From Shewanella vesiculosa (GTDB lineage: Bacteria > Pseudomonadota > Gammaproteobacteria > Enterobacterales > Shewanellaceae), in assembly GCF_021560015.1 (NCBI RefSeq), contig NZ_CP073588.1, forward strand, positions 930,001 to 994,000: a stretch of 64,000 nt of DNA, in the 5' to 3' direction. The notes under the pieces are model-generated. The model saw nothing but the letters and a program-made list of their open reading frames with translations, made no database searches and had not been told where the DNA came from. The translations under genes were made by a program, and so were the position numbers. Positions 56,306 to 64,000 of the stretch are shown here, piece by piece. The number at the start of each line of letters is the position of its first letter. The stretch's first letter is position 1.

Positions 56306-56935
56306 TTATGCCTCATTATGATGTCTTAAGCGATTATCCATTATCGACCAACACAACACGCACAATAGACCGCTTAAAAGGCCAACAAGATGTGATTCAG
56401 TGGCAACCCGTGCATTGATTAATTGAGTCACGCTGTCACTGGCACCAAATACTTGCTCATAACCGACTTTTAACATGACTCCTATCACGAGTAAGTATCC
56501 CGACTTGTAGCCTTTACGTATATCCATCACAGCACCAAATACAAATAATCCGTGCAATACGCCACTTAGACCCACATAGGCCTTTAAGGTAGGGTAGAAC
56601 AGGTATAAACCTATGCCTTCAAATAAACATAAGCTTAAAAACAGTAGCAACAACTTGCCTGAATGATTTTTGTAATGCACTTCATGTAAAAAAACAATTA
56701 CCCAAAATCCAGCTAAATTCATTAGCAAATGCCATAAATTGGTATGCAACAGGTTTCCAGTGACTAAGCGCCAAACCTGACCACTGGCAATTAAGTCATA
56801 CTGATAGCTAAAATACTGATCAATAGGTAAAAATGCAGGAGAGGGAATATCTGCTGCAAACAGAGCAATACAAATAAGACTGATCACCACAAGAAAATGA
56901 TACAGACCAATTGTGTTTGAATTATGTTTTAGCAA
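56306..56935 (-). CDS. rrtA: Rhombosortase (rhomboid family protease)
   Basis: The 209-residue protein has about six membrane helices with the rhomboid Ser-His dyad: VGLSGVLHGLF carries the catalytic serine, and RVATESHLVGLLSG the histidine. HTNLWHLLMNLAGFW is the conserved HWxHLLxN-type motif. Rhombosortases process proteins carrying a GlyGly-CTERM tail; no such tail was found in the window, so its substrates are elsewhere. Alone on its strand. Confidence 0.85.
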   Translation of the reverse strand: MLKHNSNTIGLYHFLVVISLICIALFAADIPSPAFLPIDQYFSYQYDLIASGQVWRLVTGNLLHTNLWHLLMNLAGFWVIVFLHEVHYKNHSGKLLLLFLSLCLFEGIGLYLFYPTLKAYVGLSGVLHGLFVFGAVMDIRKGYKSGYLLVIGVMLKVGYEQVFGASDSVTQLINARVATESHLVGLLSGLLCVLCWSIMDNRLRHHNEA

Positions 56936-57116
56936 AATATCCTCTATATACTTCTGTTCACGGCTAATTAAGCCGATTTAGCTCAACACGGAATTAACTG
57001 TAGACTAAAAAGACTTCACTAGGCTAATAGTGTGTTTTCATATTGATTAAGCAATCTTAAAGAAATAAAAATCAGATGGTTAACTTTACACTACTGGCTA
57101 AATATCAATAATAGGC

Positions 57117-57824
57117 TTATAGCTTACTGTTTAACGAGTCCATCACGACTTGACTGTTTTGTAAATAATCATCTAAACCACGTTGACGAAGTACACAAGC
57201 AGGGCAATCGCCACATCCTTTGCCTACAATTCCGTTATAGCAAGTTAAGGTTTGATGTTGCACTAAAGCCAATTGGTGATATTTGTCTGCCAATGCCCAT
57301 GTTTCTGCTTTATTGAGCCACATTAAAGGTGTAATAATTTTCAGGGGTTTATCCATGCCTAATGCTAATGAATGTTGCATAGATTGCACAAACTCATTGC
57401 GGCAATCTGGATAACCAGAAAAATCGGTTTCACATACGCCAGTAATAATGTCATTACAGCCCAATTGATACGCGTAAATTCCTGCTAAGGTTAAAAATAA
57501 AATGTTACGGCCAGGAACAAAAGTATTTGGTAAACCATTGTTCATCAATTCATGTGAAACCGGAATTGCATCACGCGTTAGCGCCGAAATAGCTAATTCG
57601 TTTAATAAGCTAGTATCCATGACTTTATGACTGGCTAATTTCAACTCAATTGCCAATGATTTTGCCACTTCTATTTCTTGTCTATGACGTTGGCCATAAT
57701 CAAAGGTGATCCCATGTACTTCATCGTACTGTGATAATGCTTGGATAAGACAAGTGGTTGAATCTTGACCACCACTGAAAACAACAAGGGCTTTAGTCGG
57801 TGTGTTTAGCTTTGTATCTGACAT
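57117..57824 (-). CDS. queC: 7-cyano-7-deazaguanine synthase
   Basis: QueC converts 7-carboxy-7-deazaguanine to preQ0 using ATP and ammonia, on the queuosine pathway. The PP-loop [13 protein letters not shown] and the zinc-binding C-terminus [19 protein letters not shown] are clear. The 235 residues are typical. It is divergent from queE, 210 bases apart. Confidence 0.95.
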   Translation of the reverse strand: MSDTKLNTPTKALVVFSGGQDSTTCLIQALSQYDEVHGITFDYGQRHRQEIEVAKSLAIELKLASHKVMDTSLLNELAISALTRDAIPVSHELMNNGLPNTFVPGRNILFLTLAGIYAYQLGCNDIITGVCETDFSGYPDCRNEFVQSMQHSLALGMDKPLKIITPLMWLNKAETWALADKYHQLALVQHQTLTCYNGIVGKGCGDCPACVLRQRGLDDYLQNSQVVMDSLNSKL

Positions 57825-58034
57825 GGATATACTCTTAACGTACTGAACTGACTTGCAAGATCGGGGTGATCAACGCCCAGTGGTTCAGGTAAATAGAATG
57901 GATATTTTACCTAAGGCAGGCTCAACTGCAAAGCCATAGCGGTAAATACTTGCAGCTAATGGCAAAATACTCTATAAATGCCGGCCCGTAATTCGTCAGC
58001 CGGTTACTGCTGGTCACTACAAGTAAGGTAAACA

Positions 58035-58703
58035 ATGAAATATCCCGTTAACGAAGTATTTGAAACCATACAAGGCGAGGGCACATATACTGGTGTTCCT
58101 GCGCTGTTCGTTCGCTTGCAGGGTTGCCCTGTTGGGTGTTCATGGTGCGATACCAAGCAAACGTGGGATGTGTTACCTGAGAATAACGTGACCGCAGAGC
58201 AAGTGATTCAGGTCGATGGCACCATAGGACGTTGGGCTGATCATAATGGTCACACATTACTGCAAGCATTTCGGGACAAAGGTTTTACCGCAAAACATAT
58301 CGTGTTAACTGGTGGTGAGCCGTGTTTGTATGACCTAACGGAATTAACTAACGATTTTGTTGAGGCGGGTTATCAGATCCAGATTGAGACCAGTGGTACG
58401 TTTGAAGTGAAATGTCATCCTGATGTGTGGGTGACGGTATCACCTAAAATTAATATGAAAGGTGGCTACAAGGTACTTGATCAAGCCTTAAATCGTGCTA
58501 ACGAAATTAAACATCCTATTGCGACAGAACGGCATATTGAAGAATTAGATGAGCTGTTACAACACATAGATATCAGTGCCAAAACGATTTGTTTACAACC
58601 TATTAGTCAAAAGGCGCGGGCAACCGATCTTGCAATGAAAGTGTGTATTGCGCGTAATTGGCGTTTGTCGATTCAAACTCACAAATATTTGAATATCGAC
58701 TAA
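58035..58703 (+). CDS. queE: 7-carboxy-7-deazaguanine synthase (radical SAM)
   Basis: QueE makes 7-carboxy-7-deazaguanine from 6-carboxytetrahydropterin. The radical SAM cluster motif CPVGCSWCD (CxxxCxxC) is present with NEVFETIQGEGTYTG upstream and LTGGEPCLYDL. The 222 residues match the short form found in gammaproteobacteria. A strong terminator follows. Confidence 0.95.
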   Translation: MKYPVNEVFETIQGEGTYTGVPALFVRLQGCPVGCSWCDTKQTWDVLPENNVTAEQVIQVDGTIGRWADHNGHTLLQAFRDKGFTAKHIVLTGGEPCLYDLTELTNDFVEAGYQIQIETSGTFEVKCHPDVWVTVSPKINMKGGYKVLDQALNRANEIKHPIATERHIEELDELLQHIDISAKTICLQPISQKARATDLAMKVCIARNWRLSIQTHKYLNID

Positions 58704-58746
58704 TGTGTATTTAGCAACGTTTCCCCTTGATGCTGAGCCAATAATG

Positions 58747-58780
58747 AAAGCCGTTGAATCCAGATCCAACGGCTTTTTTT
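58747..58780 (+). terminator. Terminator after queE
   Basis: AAAGCCGTTG (58747-58756) / CAACGGCTTT (58767-58776) then T run. Confidence 0.9.
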
Positions 58781-58789
58781 AATGTTTAG

Positions 58790-59851
58790 TTAACTGATTA
58801 AACCACAAACATTAAAGGCAGACAGTTTCTCGCGATAGTGCTGAAAACAACCGATATTATTTTCGATCCACTCGGGGTTGTAGTAGGTATCGAGATAACG
58901 TTCACCAGCATCACAAATTAACGTCACAATTGAACCTGTTTGGCCTGCATGTCGCATCTGTGTTGCCAGCAATAACGCCCCATACAAGTTTGTGCCAGTG
59001 GACGCGCCCGTTTTACGACCAATTAATTGTTCTAGCCATTGAATGGTTGCGATTGACGCAGCATCGGGGATTTTAATCATGCTATCAACCACCCCTGCAA
59101 TAAACGATGGTTCAACCCGAGGTCGGCCAATACCTTCAATTTTACTGTATTTATCACTCACTATCGTGGCATCACCACTGTGAAAATAATCATAAAAGAC
59201 TGAGTTTTCTGGGTCAACGACGCACAGTTGGGTTTTTTGTTGTTGATAGCGAATATAGCGACCAATAGTGGCACTAGTGCCGCCAGTTCCTGGACTCATC
59301 ACAATCCAACTTGGGATTGGATGTGGTTCGCGTTCCATTTGGTTAAAAATAGAATCAGCAATATTGTTGTTACCCCGCCAATCTGTTGCACGTTCAGCAT
59401 AAGTGAATTGGTCCATGTAGTGACCTGTTAACTCAGCAGCCAATCTTTCTGATTCTGCATACATCTGACTGCCATTATCAACAAAGTGACATTTAGCCCC
59501 ATAAAATTCAATTTGTTCAATTTTCTTTTTAGCGGTGTTTTTAGGCATTACCGCAATAAAAGGTAAACCGAGTAATCGAGCGAAATAGGCTTCTGAAACG
59601 GCAGTGCTGCCAGAGGATGACTCAATGATTGGGGTATCTTTTTTTATCCAGCCATTACAAAGGGCATATAAAAATAATGATCGAGCCAAACGGTGCTTTA
59701 AGCTGCCGGTAGGATGTGTACTTTCATCTTTTAGATAAATGTCTATTCCATCAAGTTGTGGCAAGTCTAATTTGATTAGATGTGTATCAGCAGAACGTTG
59801 ATAATCGGCTTCTATTTTTGCAATGGCCTGATTGACCCAAGATGATGACAT
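58790..59851 (-). CDS. PLP-dependent cysteine synthase-like enzyme (probable cysteine desulfhydrase type)
   Basis: The fold-type II PLP enzyme shows the Schiff-base lysine in [30 protein letters not shown] (substrate loop), and [16 protein letters not shown] with the PLP phosphate-binding glycine-rich loop. The 353 residues are longer than CysK/CysM. The closest type by eye is the Cds1-like group that releases sulfide from cysteine; synthase activity cannot be excluded. Convergent with queE. Confidence 0.85.
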   Translation of the reverse strand: MSSSWVNQAIAKIEADYQRSADTHLIKLDLPQLDGIDIYLKDESTHPTGSLKHRLARSLFLYALCNGWIKKDTPIIESSSGSTAVSEAYFARLLGLPFIAVMPKNTAKKKIEQIEFYGAKCHFVDNGSQMYAESERLAAELTGHYMDQFTYAERATDWRGNNNIADSIFNQMEREPHPIPSWIVMSPGTGGTSATIGRYIRYQQQKTQLCVVDPENSVFYDYFHSGDATIVSDKYSKIEGIGRPRVEPSFIAGVVDSMIKIPDAASIATIQWLEQLIGRKTGASTGTNLYGALLLATQMRHAGQTGSIVTLICDAGERYLDTYYNPEWIENNIGCFQHYREKLSAFNVCGLIS

Positions 59852-60188
59852 GCAATAATACTCGTTATTCCAAAAAGGAATAAATAATAACTAAAATACA
59901 AAGTTAAGAGTAGTGTTTATCGACCTATATAGGTATTTATTGTTCAATAATGGCAGTAAAGGATGAAATAGAGCAGATAAAGACAAAATACCGTAAATAA
60001 TGGCATCAATAATGTTGACCGGCTAAATAGGCAATTAACAGCAGCAGAAAAGATTAAGCAAAAAATAGTACCGTTAGGGGGTAAAACTTGTCGTGTAGGA
60101 ATTGAAAAAATCGATGCTTGATAACGAGGAATTGTGGACAGATATTTAGCTAGTATCACGATATAAATTGATAAAACAAAATGTAAAA
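59852..60188. other. Intergenic region between the PLP enzyme and the tRNA-Tyr cluster
   Basis: This is 337 bases without a convincing gene. It should contain the promoter of the PLP enzyme (minus strand) and the 3' trailer of the tRNA-Tyr transcript. Confidence 0.55.
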
Positions 60189-60273
60189 TGGTGGAGGGAG
60201 AAGGATTCGAACCTTCGAAGGCTGAGCCGTCAGATTTACAGTCTGATCCCTTTGGCCACTCGGGAACCCCTCC
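60189..60273 (-). tRNA. tRNA-Tyr (GTA), copy 3 in transcript order
   Basis: This is 85 bases with an encoded CCA end. Reading the minus strand, the anticodon loop ACTGTAAAT contains GTA; the acceptor GGAGGGG, a long variable arm and the T arm GGTTCGAATCC are all present. The length and variable arm are typical of tRNA-Tyr. Identical in the body to the other two copies. Confidence 0.97.
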
Positions 60274-60302
60274 ACAGCAAGATAATATGAATAAAAGAAA
60301 GA

Positions 60303-60387
60303 TGGTGGAGGGAGAAGGATTCGAACCTTCGAAGGCTGAGCCGTCAGATTTACAGTCTGATCCCTTTGGCCACTCGGGAACCCCTCC
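60303..60387 (-). tRNA. tRNA-Tyr (GTA), copy 2
   Basis: Identical to the neighbouring copy, 29 bases from it, with encoded CCA. Likely one polycistronic tRNA transcript. Confidence 0.97.
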
Positions 60388-60476
60388 ACATATTTTCTTT
60401 TTTTCTTACTCTCTTTTTACATTCTAACGCTTTACAACTTTAACGCTTCACAACAAACACTTTATAACAACGCAAA

Positions 60477-60561
60477 TGGTGGAGGGAGAAGGATTCGAAC
60501 CTTCGAAGGCTGAGCCGTCAGATTTACAGTCTGATCCCTTTGGCCACTCGGGAACCCCTCC
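60477..60561 (-). tRNA. tRNA-Tyr (GTA), copy 1
   Basis: First copy in the transcript, 89 bases from the second. Encoded CCA, anticodon GTA. Confidence 0.97.
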
Positions 60562-60686
60562 TCAATTGCGGTCGCCATAGTAGTCAGAAACCTTTTGTAT
60601 GTAAAGTGTAAAGTTGAATAAATTACTAAAGTTTATGACTGTTTGGTCGATAAAATAGCATCGAGCAGTAGTTGTGATGTTTTTAT

Positions 60687-61184
60687 ATGCAAATTGAGTC
60701 AACATTAGTCAATGAATTACAAATAGGGAACCGATTAAACGTCGCGATTGAGCATAATCGTCGCGGTGAATTTGGCTTGCTATTGGCTATGCTGTCTGTA
60801 GATGCTCGTGATATGGCACAGTTTCAATTAGAAACTGACACTGATAACACACAAAAGTTACGCAACAAATTTTCTGTACCGCAACCGCAGTTATTAGTTG
60901 ATGATATTTCTGTCCATCCAGACACCTTTGATCACGCGATGATATTTCAGCAACAAGGTGCCAGACAGTTTCAACTGCAACAAGCATTAACACCTGAAGC
61001 TCTGGTCATTAGAGGGTCGCAATCTGATGCTATGGTCGAAGTATTAAGTAACTGTGATTACCTCACTAAAAATAAAGCGATTAATGCCTACCAGCAACAT
61101 ACTCCCATAGAAGACATGCATTTTTTAGATCAACTCAGCACGCAGCGTAAGATATCAAACACGTTAGCACTTCAGCTAGCATAA
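60687..61184 (+). CDS. Conserved hypothetical protein (probably the VC2046/SO_2500-type family)
   Basis: The 165-residue soluble protein has no recognisable catalytic motif. Visible segments are NRLNVAIEHNRRGEFGLLLAML (quoted in parts: VAIEHNRRGEFGLLLAML) and VDDISVHPDTFDHAMIF. From memory it resembles a small family conserved in Shewanella and Vibrio; this should be verified. Function unknown. It is divergent from the tRNA-Tyr cluster. Confidence 0.7.
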   Translation: MQIESTLVNELQIGNRLNVAIEHNRRGEFGLLLAMLSVDARDMAQFQLETDTDNTQKLRNKFSVPQPQLLVDDISVHPDTFDHAMIFQQQGARQFQLQQALTPEALVIRGSQSDAMVEVLSNCDYLTKNKAINAYQQHTPIEDMHFLDQLSTQRKISNTLALQLA

Positions 61185-61312
61185 GCCTGTAATGCGGTGA
61201 TCTTGTTTAGATTAAGTGAATACTTTTAGGATTTGTGAGCATGGCAAATAAATGGCTGCTTGATCTACGTTATATTGATAAGTGACCGTTAAATTAACTA
61301 GTGGGTGAAGTC

Positions 61313-61600
61313 ATGATTAAACAAATTAAACAGCAGCAAGGCCTTGTAAGCGATAGTTGCACAGAATGCGGAAGTTACGTCGATATTGGTGCCGTAGTTG
61401 AGGCAGAAGATACATTATTGGTGCTTAGTTTTGCTGGTGACGATGCATTGTCACAAGCTCAAGCGATGCAGGAAATTGCTCAGCAACGTTTTGCTGATAC
61501 AAAAGCTGTCATTATTGATGCCGATAATACCATTGAACTCAAGCTTGATTTCGCTTTTAGTGTAGAGAAAATGATTTTTCAACTTGAAAATCAACTGTAG
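61313..61600 (+). CDS. YfcZ/YiiS family protein (DUF406)
   Basis: A 95-residue protein with CTECGSYVDIGAVV near the start and a C-terminal LKLDFAFSVEKMIFQLENQL, both characteristic of DUF406 (E. coli YfcZ). Function unknown. The ATG at 61313 is preferred; a GTG at 61301 is in frame. Confidence 0.85.
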   Translation: MIKQIKQQQGLVSDSCTECGSYVDIGAVVEAEDTLLVLSFAGDDALSQAQAMQEIAQQRFADTKAVIIDADNTIELKLDFAFSVEKMIFQLENQL

Positions 61601-61940
61601 ATCTTTCTGCAGTTTAATGAAAAGAAATATTGGTTATATGTTTGTTGTTAAAGATTTTTATTCGAGTATACCTCGCGTAATATTAATCCTAGTAAAGCGT
61701 AACAATGTATTACCAAAGGATTGCTGTTTTTAAGTATCGCGTGTAATCTGCGTTACTTAACTAAAGACATAGTAGCTTTTGCTAATGTAACTTTATGATG
61801 CCTTTAACGCGAGTTTTGCTCTCTAAGTATTGCTGTAACATGTTGACTCACACTCTGAATACCAAAACCAATAATGATAGGTATTTTGAGTTACAAACGT
61901 TATAGATTTAGGAAATGAAACCATTTTTTTCGGGATGTAA
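61601..61940. other. Intergenic region before the GGDEF-EAL gene
   Basis: This is 340 AT-rich bases; no gene. It holds the promoter of the next gene. CGGGA lies a few bases before its ATG. Confidence 0.55.
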
Positions 61941-64000
61941 ATGAGTCGAAGAGAACACCAGCACTTATTGGAATTAATTGTAAATTCCAGTGCAAAACAA
62001 CAAGGTGATTTCACCAAAACCGCAGAGCTGGTTTGTCAATTGCTGCGGGATTATTTTAAAGCATCATTTGTGTCTGTTTGGTCATTACGACATAAAAATA
62101 ATGATGGCTTGCTGGTTGATGAACGCCTTATTTCTGAGCATGCATTGGTTGCAAGTGATGTGGACCAGACGCTGGTGTATACCTCCCATTTGAAACAAAT
62201 GACCATTGATCCACAGTACATCAACGAATTACGTTGTCATCGCTACATATTATCTACCGACAATGCTCATATTAACCTCGTCGACACTTTTTCTGATTAC
62301 TACCAACACCACAATATTGTTACCAGTATTGATATTGCCATCCGAATTAATGGTCATATCGAGGGCGTATTATCGGTGGAAAGTTGCCAACAGATTCAAT
62401 GGGGTAAATTAGACATTCAGCTTGCAATCCAATGTGCAGATCAGCTGGCGTTAGCCTTGTCTACACGTTATACCTATGACAGTAATGAACAAATTCATTT
62501 GTTACGCAATGCCACAGAGCAATCAGAACATGTTGTTATGCTGGTCAATATCGATAGTCGTATTATTGAGTATGTGAATAGTGCTCATCAAAAAATGACT
62601 GGATTGCTTCGCAATAACGTTGAACATCATAGCGTTTCTAATCTCGATATTTTTAGAAACGCTCCTAAACTACTTGATCATATCATCGAAAAATTACGCG
62701 CTAGTGAAGTTGTGGAAGGCGAACTTAAACTGACACGCACCGATGGCAGTGAATATTGGCTAAAGTATCATATTAAGCCGTTTGTCACCGAACAAGGTAA
62801 ACATTATGCGCTAGTTTCCAGTTATGATAATTCCGCAGCATTTTTACATAAAGTGGCATTAGAACGTTTGGCTTGGCATTGTGCGTTAACCGGTTTGCAC
62901 AATCGTAGTCATTTTACCCCCATACTTGATCGCGCTGCTGATGGCATATTAATCCTCATTGATTTATTGGGCTTCAAGCGTTTTAACGATACTCATGGCC
63001 ATGAAGATGGCGATGCTTTACTGATTGAGATAGCACGACGATTAAAACATTTTGCAACGTCTGCCAATGCGATTGATGTCGCAAGGATCGGTAGCGATGA
63101 GTTTGCGGTGTTATTGCCTCCAGTGACTTCTGAAATCGAAGTCGAAGCCATTATTAGCCGTTTGTATATGAATTTGGCGGCGCCATCAATGATCTCCAGA
63201 GCCAAAATACAACCTAACCCCGCTATTGCCGTGGTAGACATCAAGTCTGTTGTGGGCTTATTTACTCCGTTATCCTGTGCGGATATTACTTTGCAATATG
63301 CCAAGAAGAAAAACGATAATAATTACCAATTTTTTAATGAAGCGTTACTTGAAACATTTACCACTAAAGCGGAAATAGAGCGAGATTTGCAGCATGCGAT
63401 TCGCGGCCGTGAGTTTGAGCTGTACTATCAACCTTTGATGGATCTCCAGCATCATCAATACATTGGTGCTGAAGCATTAATTCGCTGGAATCATCCTAAA
63501 AAAGGGGTGCTGTATCCGGGCACGTTTATTGAAATAGCAGAACAAACCGGGATGATTAATCAAATTGGTGAATGGGTATTAGAGGCGGCCTGTAAGCAAT
63601 TAAATTTATGGCAACATAAAAACGTTAACATTACCATGCATGTCAACGTGTCAGCGCGACAATTTTTTAGTGGCAATTTGTATGAACTCGTATGGCTATT
63701 AATCACCCGCTATCGAATTAAGCCCAATACATTGATCCTTGAAATCACTGAGACTGAACTCATGGGTGACATTCGCTATGCGATTAATTTATGTCATGAG
63801 TTGGCAGAATTAGGTGTTGGCTTAGCGATTGATGATTTTGGTACTGGTTACAGTTCGATGAAATACCTTAAACAGTTTCCTATTTCCAAATTAAAAATAG
63901 ATCGCTCATTCATTATGGATATATCTTCCAGCCGCGAAAGTCGTGAGATTGTCAGTGCCATCATCGCTATGGCGAAAGCACTGAACATTTCATTAACCGC
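61941..64000 (+). CDS. GAF-PAS-GGDEF-EAL protein, cut by the window end
   Basis: The frame is open from the ATG at 61941 to the window end (686 residues seen). An N-terminal GAF-like domain (about residues 10-180) and a PAS domain (about 190-300; VVMLVNIDSRIIEYVNSAHQ) are followed by a diguanylate cyclase domain starting TGLHNRSHF. Its active-site motif is GSDEF (residue 384) and no RxxD inhibitory site precedes it, so it may be degenerate. The EAL phosphodiesterase domain has EALIRWNHP (Glu511), LEITETEL, AIDDFGTGYSS and LKIDRSFI, all intact. The protein therefore probably hydrolyses c-di-GMP. The C-terminus is not visible. Confidence 0.92.
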   Translation, partial: MSRREHQHLLELIVNSSAKQQGDFTKTAELVCQLLRDYFKASFVSVWSLRHKNNDGLLVDERLISEHALVASDVDQTLVYTSHLKQMTIDPQYINELRCHRYILSTDNAHINLVDTFSDYYQHHNIVTSIDIAIRINGHIEGVLSVESCQQIQWGKLDIQLAIQCADQLALALSTRYTYDSNEQIHLLRNATEQSEHVVMLVNIDSRIIEYVNSAHQKMTGLLRNNVEHHSVSNLDIFRNAPKLLDHIIEKLRASEVVEGELKLTRTDGSEYWLKYHIKPFVTEQGKHYALVSSYDNSAAFLHKVALERLAWHCALTGLHNRSHFTPILDRAADGILILIDLLGFKRFNDTHGHEDGDALLIEIARRLKHFATSANAIDVARIGSDEFAVLLPPVTSEIEVEAIISRLYMNLAAPSMISRAKIQPNPAIAVVDIKSVVGLFTPLSCADITLQYAKKKNDNNYQFFNEALLETFTTKAEIERDLQHAIRGREFELYYQPLMDLQHHQYIGAEALIRWNHPKKGVLYPGTFIEIAEQTGMINQIGEWVLEAACKQLNLWQHKNVNITMHVNVSARQFFSGNLYELVWLLITRYRIKPNTLILEITETELMGDIRYAINLCHELAELGVGLAIDDFGTGYSSMKYLKQFPISKLKIDRSFIMDISSSRESREIVSAIIAMAKALNISLT

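Noticed and set aside
1..64000. CRISPR arrays, prophage modules, rRNA operons
   Set aside because: No regularly spaced repeat-spacer units, no phage structural genes, and no rRNA-like sequence were found.

Overview
The window looks like chromosome of a marine gammaproteobacterium, most likely Shewanella (inference from gene content, not from a search). The pointers are the bcp-gcvR/dapA-bamC neighbourhood, a methylcitrate cluster with a GntR-type regulator plus acnD and prpF, the three-gene lldEFG lactate oxidation operon, a RegB/RegA-type redox two-component pair, a FadE-type acyl-CoA dehydrogenase and many c-di-GMP proteins. Base composition is moderately AT-rich with very AT-rich intergenic DNA.

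Layout. 0.1-3.3 kb: ProVWX-type glycine betaine/proline ABC importer, with proV broken in its CBS region. 3.4-8.3 kb: an NAD(P)HX dehydratase, an HD-GYP phosphodiesterase, and a LysR regulator divergent from a PACE-type efflux protein. 8.7-11.4 kb: a ferredoxin reductase/fatty acid desaturase pair and a DUF2127 membrane protein. 11.9-16.4 kb: Dps, a hydratase, a TetR regulator and the RegB/RegA pair. 16.4-25.6 kb: accessory region with an IS110-family (IS1111-type) element, an orphan periplasmic binding protein, an OLD-like ATPase/TOPRIM protein, an IS1182-like remnant, selO with a frameshift, and four copies (one truncated) of a long composite repeat. 26.2-28.9 kb: lldEFG. 29.1-37.1 kb: LysR and the propionate (2-methylcitrate) cluster prpR-prpB-prpC-acnD-prpF with likely PrpR operators. 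37.5-43.2 kb: cation/proton antiporter, bcp, gcvR, dapA, bamC. 43.3-44.3 kb: a complete IS1595-family (ISXO2-like) element with inverted repeats and an 8-bp target duplication. 44.6-48.8 kb: RND efflux pair. 49.1-59.9 kb: thioesterase, fadE, YafJ-like amidotransferase, DUF3108, alkyltransferase-like protein, hemolysin III, rhombosortase, queC/queE, and a cysteine synthase-like enzyme. 60.2-60.6 kb: three nearly identical tRNA-Tyr genes. 60.7-64 kb: small conserved proteins and a GAF-PAS-GGDEF-EAL protein cut by the window end.

Two cross-cutting observations. First, four otherwise well-conserved genes (proV, selO, prpF and the RND adaptor) are broken by single-base shifts, several at homopolymer runs; this may be sequencing error rather than biology. 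Second, the accessory region at 16.4-25.6 kb is marked by a long, palindrome-rich dispersed repeat that flanks an OLD-like protein and selO. Together with the IS1111-type element and its probable guide RNA, this is the best place to look for something undescribed.
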